Part shown: in pieces, positions 47,108-56,360 of the stretch | How the letters are laid out: each line of letters starts with the position of its first letter | How positions within the stretch are numbered: position 1 is the first letter of the stretch | Program-made: the position numbers and the translations under genes | Notes under the pieces: generated by a model | Seen by the model: the letters and a program-made list of their open reading frames with translations, nothing else | What the model was told of the DNA's origin: nothing | Databases searched by the model: none | Origin: Arthrobacter sp. ATA002 | GTDB lineage: Bacteria; Actinomycetota; Actinomycetes; Actinomycetales; Micrococcaceae | Direction of reading: 5' to 3' | Assembly: GCF_026898095.1 (NCBI RefSeq) | Contig: NZ_CP114015.1 | Coordinates: forward strand, 3,534,001 to 3,598,000 | Length of the DNA: 64,000 bases

Positions 47108-49594
47108 TCAGGACTCCTTGGTCAGCGGGGCGTAGCGCAGCAGCAGGCGCTTCTCGCCGGCGTCGAACTTTACCTTTGCCACCGTTTTGTCCCCCGCACC
47201 CTCCACGGCCAGCACGGTCCCGGAGCCAAAGGTGGTGTGGTTGACCTTGTCTCCCACGCCAACCGAAATGACCTCTTTCTGCGGCTGCACCCGGCCGATG
47301 GCTTTGGACACGGGAGCTGCGGAAATGCTGCCTCCGGTGCCGGAGACCGAGGGTGCCCCGGCGCCCCAGGATGATCCGCCGTAACGGCTGGAGCCGGAGC
47401 CGGAGCTGCCGCCCCAGGTGGGCCGGTCCATGCCCTCGCGCTTCCAGTCGATCAGTTCCCCCGGAATCTCGCCGACAAACTGGCTGGCCGGGTTGTACTG
47501 GCTCTGCCCCCACATGCTGCGCACTTCCGAGCGCGTGATGTACAGGCGCTTCCGGGCCCGGGTCAGGCCCACATAGGCGAGGCGGCGCTCCTCGGCCAGT
47601 TCGGCCGGATCCGTGGCGGAACGCTGGTGCGGGAACAGTCCCTGCTCCATGCCGGTGAGGAAGACCACCGGGAACTCCAGGCCCTTGGCGGTGTGCAGCG
47701 TCATCAGGGTGACCACGCCCTGGCGGCGGGATTCCTCGACGGCGGCGGCCACTTCCTCGGCGGAGCCTTCCGGGGCGTCGGGAATGGAATCGGCATCGGC
47801 CACGAGCGACACCTGTTCGAGGAATTCCCCCAGCGATCCCTCCGGGTTCTCCTTTTCATATTCGCGGACCACTGCCACGAGCTCCGCGAGGTTCTCCACC
47901 CGCGACTCGTCCTGCGGATCCGCGGAGGACCGCAGCTGGGCCAGGTAGCCGGTTTGTTCCAGCACCGCTTCGAGGGCGGCGGCGGCACCGGAGCCGCTGG
48001 CCACTTCCGAGAGGTCATCGATGAGCTTGACGAAACCGTTGACCGCATTCAGGGAGCGCGTTGCGAGCCCGGGGGCTTCTCCGGCCCGCCGCAGGGCAGC
48101 CATGAAGGAAATTCGTTCCCGTTCCGCCAGGGCCGCCACCGAATATTCGGCCCGGTCACCGATGCCGCGCTTGGGTTCATTCAGGATCCGGCGCAGGTTC
48201 ACGACGTCGTCGGAGTTCACCAGGACCCGCAGGTAGGCGAGTGCGTCCTTGATTTCCTTGCGCTCGTAAAACCGGGTGCCGCCCACCACCTTGTACGGCA
48301 GCCCCACCCGGACGAGGACGTCTTCAAGGGAGCGGGACTGGGCGTTGGTGCGGTAGAACACGGCGACATCGCCCGGGCGCAGGTTTTCCTCGTCCTGCAG
48401 GCGGTCGATTTCCTCCGCGATGAACCGTGCTTCTTCATGCTCGTTTTCACCCACATAGCCGGTGATTTTCTCGCCGCTGCCCTCGGCCGTCCACAGACGC
48501 TTCTCGGGCCGGTTGGGATTGCGGGAAATCACCGCGTTGGCCGCATTCAGGATGTTCTGGGTGGACCGGTAGTTCTGCTCCAGCAGGATGGTCCGCGCCG
48601 AGGGATAGTCCTTCTCGAAATCCACGATGTTGCGCACATCGGCTCCGCGGAAGGCGTAAATGGACTGGTCGGAGTCACCCACCACCGTCAGTTCGGCCGG
48701 CGGAATGTCGAGGGCGCTGCCCTCCCCGGGCACGCCCACCAGTTCCCGCACCAGGGCGTACTGGGCGTGGTTGGTGTCCTGGTACTCGTCCACCAGGATG
48801 TGGCGGAAGCGGCGCCGGTAGTACTCGGCAACCCCCGGGAAGGCGCGGAACATGTACACCGTCTGCGCAATCAGGTCGTCAAAGTCCATGGCGTTGGCCG
48901 AGCGCATGCGCTCCGTGTAGCCCTTGTACACTTCCGCGACGGCCTGCTCGAACGGGTCGGCGAGGTTGGCGGAAGCGGCGAAGGACTCATCGTCGATCAG
49001 CTCGTTCTTCAGCGCGGAGATCTTGTGCATGATCATTTTGGGCGTAAAGCGCTTGGGATCCAGGTCCAGGCCCTTGGCCACCAGCGTGATCAGCCGCAGC
49101 GAATCGGCGGAGTCGTAAATCGAGAAGTTCGAGTTCATGCCCACCGTTTTGGCTTCCCGGCGCAGGATCCGCACGCAGGAGGAGTGGAAGGTGGAGATCC
49201 ACATGGTTTTGGCGACGCCGCCCACCAGCGCCTCAATCCGTTCGCGCATTTCCGCGGCGGCCTTGTTCGTGAAGGTGATTGCCAGGATCTGCCCGGGATT
49301 GGAGCGCCCGGTGGCCATCAGGTACGCGATCCGGTGGCTCAGCACCCGGGTTTTTCCGGACCCCGCCCCGGCGACGATGAGCAGCGGCGAGCCGCCGTGC
49401 TTGACGGCCTCCTCCTGCTGCGGGTTCAGCCCCTGGAGCAGGTCCGCCGCCCGCTGCTCATCCACGCGGGGCACTGCCCCCGGGCGCTCGGCGGGACGGC
49501 CGGTTTCCGCCTCGCCGTCGCCCGCCCCGGCGTCGCCGGCCCGGGCAGGGTCCGTTTTGGTGGCTGAAAAGTACGGATCAAAAAGATAGTCCAT
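47108..49594 (-). CDS. pcrA: ATP-dependent DNA helicase PcrA/UvrD
   Basis: A superfamily 1A 3'-5' helicase of nucleotide-excision repair and replication-conflict resolution, 828 residues. A 45-residue acidic/Pro-rich N-terminus precedes the Q motif (LNPQQEEAV), Walker A AGAGSGKT (75-82), Walker B VDEYQDTN, motif III GDSDQSIYAFRGA, motif IV EQNYRST and motif VI VGLTRARKRLY. The C-terminal Tudor-like RNA-polymerase-binding module (VGVGDKVNHTTFGSGTVLAVEG) follows a Ser/Gly linker. The start ATG 49594 has TAGACT 10 nt upstream. The longer frame to 49795 overlaps the phosphatase gene region and is rejected. Confidence 0.96.
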   Translation of the reverse strand: MDYLFDPYFSATKTDPARAGDAGAGDGEAETGRPAERPGAVPRVDEQRAADLLQGLNPQQEEAVKHGGSPLLIVAGAGSGKTRVLSHRIAYLMATGRSNPGQILAITFTNKAAAEMRERIEALVGGVAKTMWISTFHSSCVRILRREAKTVGMNSNFSIYDSADSLRLITLVAKGLDLDPKRFTPKMIMHKISALKNELIDDESFAASANLADPFEQAVAEVYKGYTERMRSANAMDFDDLIAQTVYMFRAFPGVAEYYRRRFRHILVDEYQDTNHAQYALVRELVGVPGEGSALDIPPAELTVVGDSDQSIYAFRGADVRNIVDFEKDYPSARTILLEQNYRSTQNILNAANAVISRNPNRPEKRLWTAEGSGEKITGYVGENEHEEARFIAEEIDRLQDEENLRPGDVAVFYRTNAQSRSLEDVLVRVGLPYKVVGGTRFYERKEIKDALAYLRVLVNSDDVVNLRRILNEPKRGIGDRAEYSVAALAERERISFMAALRRAGEAPGLATRSLNAVNGFVKLIDDLSEVASGSGAAAALEAVLEQTGYLAQLRSSADPQDESRVENLAELVAVVREYEKENPEGSLGEFLEQVSLVADADSIPDAPEGSAEEVAAAVEESRRQGVVTLMTLHTAKGLEFPVVFLTGMEQGLFPHQRSATDPAELAEERRLAYVGLTRARKRLYITRSEVRSMWGQSQYNPASQFVGEIPGELIDWKREGMDRPTWGGSSGSGSSRYGGSSWGAGAPSVSGTGGSISAAPVSKAIGRVQPQKEVISVGVGDKVNHTTFGSGTVLAVEGAGDKTVAKVKFDAGEKRLLLRYAPLTKES

Positions 49595-49604
49595 GGTGTT
49601 CTTA

Positions 49605-49610
49605 AGTCTA
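49605..49610 (-). promoter_or_regulatory. -10 box TAGACT of pcrA
   Basis: On the minus strand TAGACT ends 10 nt before the pcrA ATG. With transcription starting about 6 nt after the box, the message would have a leader of only a few bases. Confidence 0.4.
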
Positions 49611-49653
49611 GGTGCTGCCGCCGACCTTTTCCGGCGGGTCCACACCCCCGAAG

Positions 49654-50454
49654 CTAGGCGGAGGCCAGGGCGCCGCTGATTTCGCGTACAGCGGCGGCCG
49701 GGCCGGCGATGTGCCAGCGGAAACCCCGCACCACGACGACGGCGGTGCTGCCGCCGGCGGCACGCACAATGGCCTTGCCAGGCAGCCAGTCCCATTCCGG
49801 GCAGCTGTGCTGGAACCAGGCGCCCAGCCGGCCGGAGGCGACTCCGCCCAGATCGCAGGAGCCCGACCCCAGCATGCGGATCGTGGCAGTCCGGGCAGCG
49901 GCGGCAGTCCAGGGGCCGGCTACTTCCGGGCGCAGCAGCCAGGTGGGGTGCAGATAGGTGCCGGCACTCAGCCGGTCCAGGGGCGCATCCTCCAGCAGGG
50001 GAAGCGGCTCACCGTTCAGGGTTGCCGGATGATCCTCCCCGCCGAGCCACAGCCGGTCTTCCTGGGGTTGGTAGACCGCTCCCAGCAGGACCTCGGCGTC
50101 CCCCTCCGGCGATTCGGGTTCGTCGGCCTTCAGGGCAAGGGCCGAACACCAGTAGGTGGACCCGGCAAAGAAGTTGTAGGTGCCGTCCACCGGGTCGATA
50201 ACCCAGGACCGGCCGGAGGTGCCGGTGACGCTGGCGCCTTCCTCCCCCACGATCCCGTCGTCGGGCCGCAGCCTGCGGAGCCTGTCCACCACCAGCTTCT
50301 CCGCGGCATGGTCGGCAGCAGTCACGACGTCGGACACCGTGGTTTTGGCAGTGGCCGTCAGCCCCTGCGAGCGCATGCGCAGGGCCAGCGCCCCGGCGTC
50401 GCGCACCAGCTCTGCGGCAAGAAAAAAGTCATCCTTTGTGGCGTGAACACTCAT
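49654..50454 (-). CDS. Inositol monophosphatase family phosphatase
   Basis: A 266-residue Mg-dependent phosphatase with the Li-sensitive fold: GEEG (metal ligand), the hallmark DPVDGTYNFFAG and C-terminal CPEWDWLPGKAIVRAAGG. Members in actinobacteria dephosphorylate inositol-1-phosphate, histidinol phosphate (HisN), fructose-1,6-bisphosphate or PAP. The substrate is not decided by sequence. The start ATG 50454 has TAGGCT exactly 6 nt upstream, a leaderless arrangement, divergent from the 50538 gene. Confidence 0.9.
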   Translation of the reverse strand: MSVHATKDDFFLAAELVRDAGALALRMRSQGLTATAKTTVSDVVTAADHAAEKLVVDRLRRLRPDDGIVGEEGASVTGTSGRSWVIDPVDGTYNFFAGSTYWCSALALKADEPESPEGDAEVLLGAVYQPQEDRLWLGGEDHPATLNGEPLPLLEDAPLDRLSAGTYLHPTWLLRPEVAGPWTAAAARTATIRMLGSGSCDLGGVASGRLGAWFQHSCPEWDWLPGKAIVRAAGGSTAVVVVRGFRWHIAGPAAAVREISGALASA

Positions 50455-50460
50455 CGGGCC

Positions 50461-50532
50461 AGCCTATCGGGCCAAAGTTGCCCCGGGGCATGAACGGCGG
50501 CCCAAAGTTGCCCCCGCGTACGGCGATACTGT
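50461..50532. promoter_or_regulatory. Divergent leaderless promoters with a phased 13-bp direct repeat
   Basis: Minus-strand -10 TAGGCT (50461-50466) serves the phosphatase gene and plus-strand -10 TACTGT (50527-50532) the membrane-protein gene. Each is 5-6 nt from an ATG. Between them the 13-mer CCAAAGTTGCCCC occurs twice (50472-50484 and 50502-50514) exactly 30 bp apart, possibly a shared regulator site. Confidence 0.5.
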
Positions 50533-50537
50533 TAGGT

Positions 50538-51155
50538 ATGGGAAAAACTCCGGCACAGCGGGCGGCGAAGCACGGCGGGAAGGCTGTCCTGCCCCCGCGC
50601 TTAGCTAACCAAACCGTGCAGCGCTCACCGCAGCAGGCCAAGAACAATGCGAACCTGATCCTGATAGCAGCGGTGGCCACCACGCTGTTTATGTTCTTCT
50701 ACCTGCACCTGCTGGTGCTCAACCAAATGACCCAGCTTGCCGACGGCATGTCCATGCCTGATTCCCTGGTTGGCGGTTACAGCATGGAGTACCTGAACGA
50801 TCTGCGCTCCGTCATGGACGAGGATGCTTTGGGCCAGCTCAGCTACGTGCACAAGACCGCAGGGACGATTTTCCCGCTCATGTTCGGCTTCACCTGGCTG
50901 CTGATCATCGGGCTGAACGCCCGCGGCAGGATGCGGCGCTGGGTGCTGTGGGCGGCACCGATCCTGTTCGTCATCGTTGACCTGTGGGAGAACGTCGCCA
51001 TTGATGCCGCCCTGGGAGCGGAGACTCTGAGCAGCGGAGATGCGGCACTGGCCAGCGTGCTGACGGTAGCCCGCTGGGTGCTGTTCGCCCTGAGCCTGGC
51101 GGCGGCTGTCGTGGCCGTGTTCGGCAGGCGCCGGCCCGCTCCCCCGGCTCCGTAG
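50538..51155 (+). CDS. Hypothetical four-TM membrane protein
   Basis: A 205-residue protein. A basic N-terminus of about 35 residues precedes TM1 (LILIAAVATTLFMFFYLHLLV). A 55-residue extracytoplasmic segment follows, then TM2-TM4 near 110-135, 137-155 and 172-195. The last TM is followed by a short Arg/Pro tail. I recognise no family. The start is ATG 50538 with a TACTGT box 5 nt upstream (leaderless). The gene ends at a perfect hairpin shared with the MMPL gene. Confidence 0.78.
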   Translation: MGKTPAQRAAKHGGKAVLPPRLANQTVQRSPQQAKNNANLILIAAVATTLFMFFYLHLLVLNQMTQLADGMSMPDSLVGGYSMEYLNDLRSVMDEDALGQLSYVHKTAGTIFPLMFGFTWLLIIGLNARGRMRRWVLWAAPILFVIVDLWENVAIDAALGAETLSSGDAALASVLTVARWVLFALSLAAAVVAVFGRRRPAPPAP

Positions 51156-51220
51156 CCGCCCTAGGCGCAGAGACCCCCGGGCACAGGGGCCGTGGAATAA
51201 ACCCAGGAACTGGAACCCAA

Positions 51221-51264
51221 CAGGAGAGGTCCCGCCCGGAATCTTCCGGGCGGGACCTCTCCTG
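51221..51264. terminator. Bidirectional terminator hairpin
   Basis: Perfect 20-nt arms (51221-51240 and 51245-51264) with a 4-nt loop, located between the convergent 50538 and MMPL genes and followed by TTT on the plus strand. Confidence 0.9.
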
Positions 51265-51316
51265 TTTGACACTCCGCAGCTGAACCGCTGCGCCGCGCCT
51301 GCTGCTGCGCGTTCGG

Positions 51317-53456
51317 TTACTGCGTGTTAGCGCGGTGCGCACCGGCCGGTGCCGACTCCAGGGCCGGGCCCGGGTCGCTGCCCGGCTGCGCCTCGTGCCG
51401 GCCGCCGGTCCCGCTCTTGCCTGCCGGCTTGGACGGCCACCAGAACTTCTCGCCCAGGGTGAAGGCCAGGGCCGGAACAATCACTGTCCGGACCACCAGG
51501 GTGTCCAGCAGGACACCGATGGCGACGGTGATGCCCACCTGGGTCAGCGTGACCAGGGGCAGCACGCCGAGGACGGCGAACACGGCGGCCAGCAGGATGC
51601 CGGCGCTGGTGATAACGCCGCCGGTGGAGCGCAGCGCGCTGAGCATGCCCTGCTTGGTGCCCATGGTCATGGCGTTCTCCCGTGCCCGGGTGGTCAGGAA
51701 GATGTTGTAATCCACACCCAGGGCTACCAGGAAGATGAACGAGTACAGCAGCGTGAGGGTGTCCAGTGCGGGGAAGCCCAGGACGTTCACGAACAGGAAC
51801 CAGCTGATGCCGGTGCTCGCAACAAACGTCAGGAGCACCGAGGCCACCAGCAGCACCGGAGCCACGAGGCTGCGCAGCAGCACCACGAGGACCAGGAACA
51901 CCAGGATGATCACGGAAGTCACCACCAGGTTGAGGTCATGCTGGTTCGCCGCGAGCTGGTCCACCCGTTCCGCTGCTTCGCCGCCTACCAGGGCACCGTA
52001 CTCCGGGGTGGCCGCCAGATCGGTGCGCAGTTCCTCGATGAAGGTGTTTGCTTCGTCAGTACCCGGTTCGTAGCTGTCGATCACGTCAATGCGGGTGAGC
52101 CCGTCATGCTCGGAGGCCGCTTCGGCTCCGGACACGCTCTCCAGCGTTGAGAGCTCCTCGATGGCGGCGTCGGCGCTGTCGGAGTTCACCAGCACGATCA
52201 CCGGCGAGGAGGATCCTGCCGGGAATCCTTCGGCCAGGGTTTCGGCGGCCGTGACGGCCTGCGGCTTTTCGGTGAACTGCTCGTTTTCGCTCAGGCCGAT
52301 CTGCACGTTGAAGAGCAGCCCGCCGGCGGCCAGCAGGACGACGACGGCGGCGCCGGCAATCCGTTTGGGTGCGCGGGCCGTGGCCTCGCCGAGCCTGCCC
52401 CAGAACTTGCCCTCGCGGGCCGGGTCGCCAACCTTGGGCACAAACGGCCAAAAGAGTTTGCGTCCAAACAGCACCAGGGCGGCCGGCAGGATAAAGAGGG
52501 CGCTGAGGATGGCCAGGACAATCCCGGTGGCGGCAGAGAACCCCAGGCCGCGGTAGCTCATGGTGTCGGTGAAGAGCAGCACGAGCAGGGCCAGGATGAC
52601 GGTGCCGCCGGAGGCGATGATGGCTTCCCTGGTCCGGCGGAGCGCCTTGCCCATGGCCGCGTACTTGGACTCATGGATGCGGAGCTCTTCCCGGTAGCGC
52701 GCGATCAGCAGGAGGGCGTAGTTGGTGGCGGCGCCGAAGACCAGCACGCTGGTAATGCCGACGGCGGAGGGGTCCACGTCGATGCCCACCACCGGTGCCA
52801 GCAGGTCAACGACCTTCAGGGCTGCCTGTTCGATGGTTGCCACCACAGCCAGCGGCACCAGCCACAGCCACGGCGACCGGTAGGTAATGAGCAGCAGCAG
52901 CGCCACGACGCCGGCCGTGACGGTGAGCAGAACAAAATTGGCACCGGAGAAGACTCCGGCCAGGTCTGCGCTAAAGGCGGCTCCGCCGGTCAGTTGTGCG
53001 GTGAGTCCGTCAGGAGCAGCCTCGGATATTCCCCCGCGCAGGCTTTCCACCTCCGCGGAGACGGCATCGCCGTCGTCGGCTGCCGCCTGCAGGGTAACCG
53101 GAACCAGGCCAACCTGCTTGTTCTCGGACACGATTGGGGGCACCTGCGGCGGGGGGCCCCTCAGCCCCAAGCTCTGCGGCCGCCGCGTTGATGTCAGCTA
53201 TAGCGGCCTGGTCGGCGTCGGTGAGGGCGCCTCCGTCTTCCCGGGCCACCACGATCAGAGCGGTGGATTCCTGGGCGTCGGGAAATTCCTCCAGGAGTTC
53301 ATTAACCTGGGTCGTCTGGTACTCCTCGTCCAGGCCGCCCACTGTGGATGCCTCGTTTTCCTGTGCCGGCAAAGCAAAGAGGCCAATGACGACCGCAAGG
53401 CTCAGCAGCAGCGTGATCCAGGCCGCTTTGGCCGATTTCACAATCCCTGCGTTCAT
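51317..53456 (-). CDS. MMPL family RND-type exporter, frameshifted near the N-terminus
   Basis: A lipid- or drug-exporting membrane protein of about 713 residues with two repeats of one TM helix, a periplasmic domain and five TM helices. The repeats include TSVLVFGAATNYALLLIARYREEL and LVALGVDYNIFLTTRARENA, each with the acidic/Tyr pair of the MMPL proton relay. The first 110 residues are in a different frame. The break lies in the GGGGGGCCCC run 53151-53160 and two added bases restore AELGAEGAPPPQVPPIVSENKQVGLVPV. It is divergent from a MarR regulator, with an AGGAG site before ATG 53456. Confidence 0.9.
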
Positions 53457-53475
53457 GTCTGCTCCTGGTGCAATA

Positions 53476-53527
53476 AAGTATCTCCTCGAAAAAGTATCTC
53501 ACTTATAGAGATACTTCAACATAGAGT
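53476..53527 (+). promoter_or_regulatory. MarR operator: three 9-bp elements phased at 16 bp, plus -10 TAGAGT
   Basis: AAGTATCTC occurs at 53476-53484 and 53492-53500, and its inverse GAGATACTT at 53508-53516. The start positions are exactly 16 bp apart. The last two form a perfect inverted repeat with a 7-bp spacer. TAGAGT (53522-53527) stands 6 nt before ATG 53534, so the MarR gene is probably leaderless. The site covers both divergent promoters. Confidence 0.65.
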
Positions 53528-53533
53528 TACGAT

Positions 53534-54046
53534 ATGAGGGTGGAGCACAATGATCTGCGGCGGAATATCGTCAAAGGGATCCGCGGCATGGCCTTGGACG
53601 GCCAGCGTGTCGCGGACACTTTTGCGCACCGTGAAGGCCTCAATGCAACCGACATGCGGGCACTCACGCTGATCATGGAGGCTGAAACACGACAGGAACC
53701 CCTCACGGCCGGCAGGCTCAGCACCCTGCTGGGCACCTCCACGGGAGCGACGACGGCGGTCATCGACCGTCTGGAGCGGATTGGGCATATCCACCGCAAC
53801 CGCGGCCATGCCGACCGAAGAAAGGTCACTCTGCACTTCGAGCCGCTCGCCATGAAGCTGGCGGCGGCCTATTTCGGCCCCCTGGGAGCCCTCACCGATG
53901 ATGTCATGAGCCGGTATTCCACTGAGGAACTCGAAACGGTGCTCCGGTTCATGGGCGACATGCGCGAAGCCTATGCTGCCCATCAAGAGGCGCTTGCCTC
54001 GCCCCGCACCACCCCGGGCTCGGTCCCGGAACAACACGCACCGTAA
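53534..54046 (+). CDS. MarR family regulator of the divergent MMPL exporter
   Basis: A 170-residue winged-helix protein with LSTLLGTSTGATTAVIDRLERIGHIHRNRGHADRRKVTLHF, containing the DRR wing of MarR proteins. It is divergent from the MMPL exporter and shares a 77-bp control region with phased operator elements, so it probably represses exporter and itself. Inducer unknown. Leaderless start at ATG 53534. Confidence 0.9.
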   Translation: MRVEHNDLRRNIVKGIRGMALDGQRVADTFAHREGLNATDMRALTLIMEAETRQEPLTAGRLSTLLGTSTGATTAVIDRLERIGHIHRNRGHADRRKVTLHFEPLAMKLAAAYFGPLGALTDDVMSRYSTEELETVLRFMGDMREAYAAHQEALASPRTTPGSVPEQHAP

Positions 54047-54113
54047 CGGGTGCCGCACGCGGACCGCAGAAACAGGTAAGCTGATAACCGCCTGCCGGCC
54101 AATCCGGCGGCAC

Positions 54114-54190
54114 GCCCTCGTAGCTCAGTAGGATAGAGCGGCCCTCTCCTAAAGGGCAGGTCGTCGGTTCGATTCCGGCCGGGGGCACCA
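54114..54190 (+). tRNA. tRNA-Arg (anticodon CCU)
   Basis: Cloverleaf folds completely: acceptor GCCCTCG/CGGGGGC, D-arm GCTC/GAGC, anticodon stem GCCCT/AGGGC with loop CTCCTAA (anticodon CCT at 54148-54150), T-arm GTCGG/CCGGC with TTCGATT loop, encoded CCA end at 54188-54190. It reads the rare Arg codon AGG. Confidence 0.96.
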
Positions 54191-54218
54191 CAATCACTGC
54201 GGTCCGGCGCTCGTCGGG

Positions 54219-56110
54219 TTAGCCGCGGACCGCGTCCTCGTCCGAGACCGTCTCCACAGCGAACTGCGTGCCGTGCAGTTCCGCGTACCGGCCGCCCAGC
54301 TGCAGAAGTTCAGCGTGGGTTCCCTGCTCGGCGATGCGTCCGCCCTCCACGACAAGGATTCTGTCCGCGTTGCGGATCGTGGAAAGCCGGTGCGCAATGA
54401 CGACGGCGGTCCGTCCTTCCAGCGCTTCCCCCAGTGCTGCCTGCACGGCTGCTTCCGAGGTGGAATCCAGTGCCGCAGTCGCTTCATCGAGTATGACGAT
54501 GCGCGGCTGGGCCAGCAGCAGCCGGGCGATGGTCATCCGCTGGCGTTCTCCCCGGAGAGCCGGTAACCCCGCTCCCCCACCATGGTGTCCAGGCCGTCGG
54601 GCAGGGACCGGATCAGATCCTCCAGCCTGGCGCGCCGCAGCGCATCCCAGACCTGCTCCTCGCTGGCCCCGGGATTGGCCAGCAGCAGGTTGGAGCGAAT
54701 GCTCTCATGGAACAGGTGCCCGTCCTGGGTCACCATACCCAGGGCCTGCCGCATGGCGCTGAAGCTGACGTCGCGGACGTCGGTGCCGGAAAAGCGCACC
54801 GCTCCGGAATCGACGTCGTACAGCCGGGAGAGCAGTTGGGCAATCGTGGATTTTCCCGCACCCGAGGTCCCGACCAGGGCCACGGTCTGGCCGGGTTCCA
54901 CCCGGAACGAAATTCCGTGCAGCACTTCCTCGCCGCCGCGCGAATCCAGCACCGCGACATCCTCCAGCGACGCCAGCGACACCTTGTCCGCGGTCGGATA
55001 CGCGAACCGGACGTCGTCGAACTCCACTCCCAGCGGGCCCTGCGGCACCGGCACCGGGTGTTCCTTCTCCCTGATCAGCGGTTGCAGGTCGAGAATTTCG
55101 AAGACCCGTTCAAAGCTCACCACGGCACTCATGATTTCCACCCGTGCGTTCGCCAGTGAGGTCAGCGGAGCGTACAGCCGGGTCAGCAGCAGGGCCAGGG
55201 TGACGACGTCGCCGGTGTTCAGGCTTCCGTTGAGGGCCAGATAGCCGCCCAGCCCGTACACCAGGGCCAGGGCGAGGGCCGAAACCAGCGTCAGCGCCGT
55301 GACGAACACGGCCTGCATCATGGCCATCTTCACGCCAATGTCGCGCACCCTGGCCGCACGGACGGTAAACTCTTCCGACTCCTGCTCGGGCCGGCCGAAC
55401 AGCTTGACCAGAGTCGCGCCGGGCGCGGAGAACCGCTCGGTCATTTGTGTGCCCATGGAGGCATTGTGGTTGGCGGCCTCCCGCCGCAGCGCCGCCAGTT
55501 TCCCGCCCATCCGGCGGGCGGGGATGAGGAAGACCGGCAGGAGCAGCATGGCCAGGACGGTCACCTGCCAGGACGTGTTCAGCATGACGATCAGGGTCAG
55601 GACCAGCGCGACGACGTTGCTCACCACACCTGAGAGGGTTCCGCTGAAGGCCTGCTGCGCACCAATGACGTCGTTGTTGAGCCGGCTGACCAGCGCTCCG
55701 GTCCGGGTGCGCGTAAAGAACGCGATGGGCATTTTCTGCACGTGGTCAAACACTGCCGTGCGCAGGTCCAGGATGATCTGCTCCCCAATCCGGGAGGAGA
55801 ACCAGCGCACAGCCAGCGACACTGCGGCATCGGCAACGGCGACGGCGGCAATCAGCAGCGCCAGCCGGATGACCGTCCCCGCGGCCGAACCGGCGACGAT
55901 GGCATTAACGACCTCACCGGCCAGGACCGGAGTGGCCACGGCCAGGAAGGCCCCCACCGTGGACAGCAGCACGAATCCGATCAGCTGCTTCTTGTAAGGC
56001 GCGGCGAACATGATGATCCGCCGGAGCGTTTCCCGGGAAATCCTGTTCTCGCCGCCCCTGGCCGTGGAGATCTTGTGAAGGGAACTCCAGGCTGCGCCTT
56101 CCATGCTCAT
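54219..56110 (-). CDS. ABC exporter, fused permease-ATPase, frameshifted at the signature motif
   Basis: A homodimeric exporter half-transporter of about 630 residues. It has six TM helices (about 35-330) with the GALVSRLNNDV coupling loop, then a nucleotide-binding domain with Walker A LVGTSGAGKST, Q-loop MVTQDGHLFHESI, signature LSGGERQR, Walker B IVILDEATAALD and H-loop IAHRLSTI. The signature is split. The frame reads LSGENASG, and one G added to the run read as CCCC at 54550-54553 restores LSGGERQRMTIARLLLAQP. The start ATG 56110 has GGAGG. The substrate is unknown. Confidence 0.92.
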
Positions 56111-56360
56111 ATTGCCGCCTCCGTTGTATGCAGTCTTTAGTTTAAGCCTCGGCACCGACACTCCATTCCCGCCGAACCTCTCTGCCTCCGTCGAAGCGGC
56201 GGGGCGCACCGCCGGGGCGCACCGCCGGGACGGACTCCCGCCGGGAAACAGCACCGGAATCTCAGTCCGGTGTGCCCGGCCCCACATGCAGACCGGAGCC
56301 GCTGGTACACTTCCATTCGCCGCACCCGCCCGGGCCGCCGGCATTCAAGGAGAGGTTTCC

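Noticed and set aside
47627-49567. 646-codon plus-strand frame opposite pcrA
   Set aside because: A mirror of third-position GC bias in a clear helicase gene. Composition (Gly, His, Arg-rich) is not protein-like and no start signal is present.
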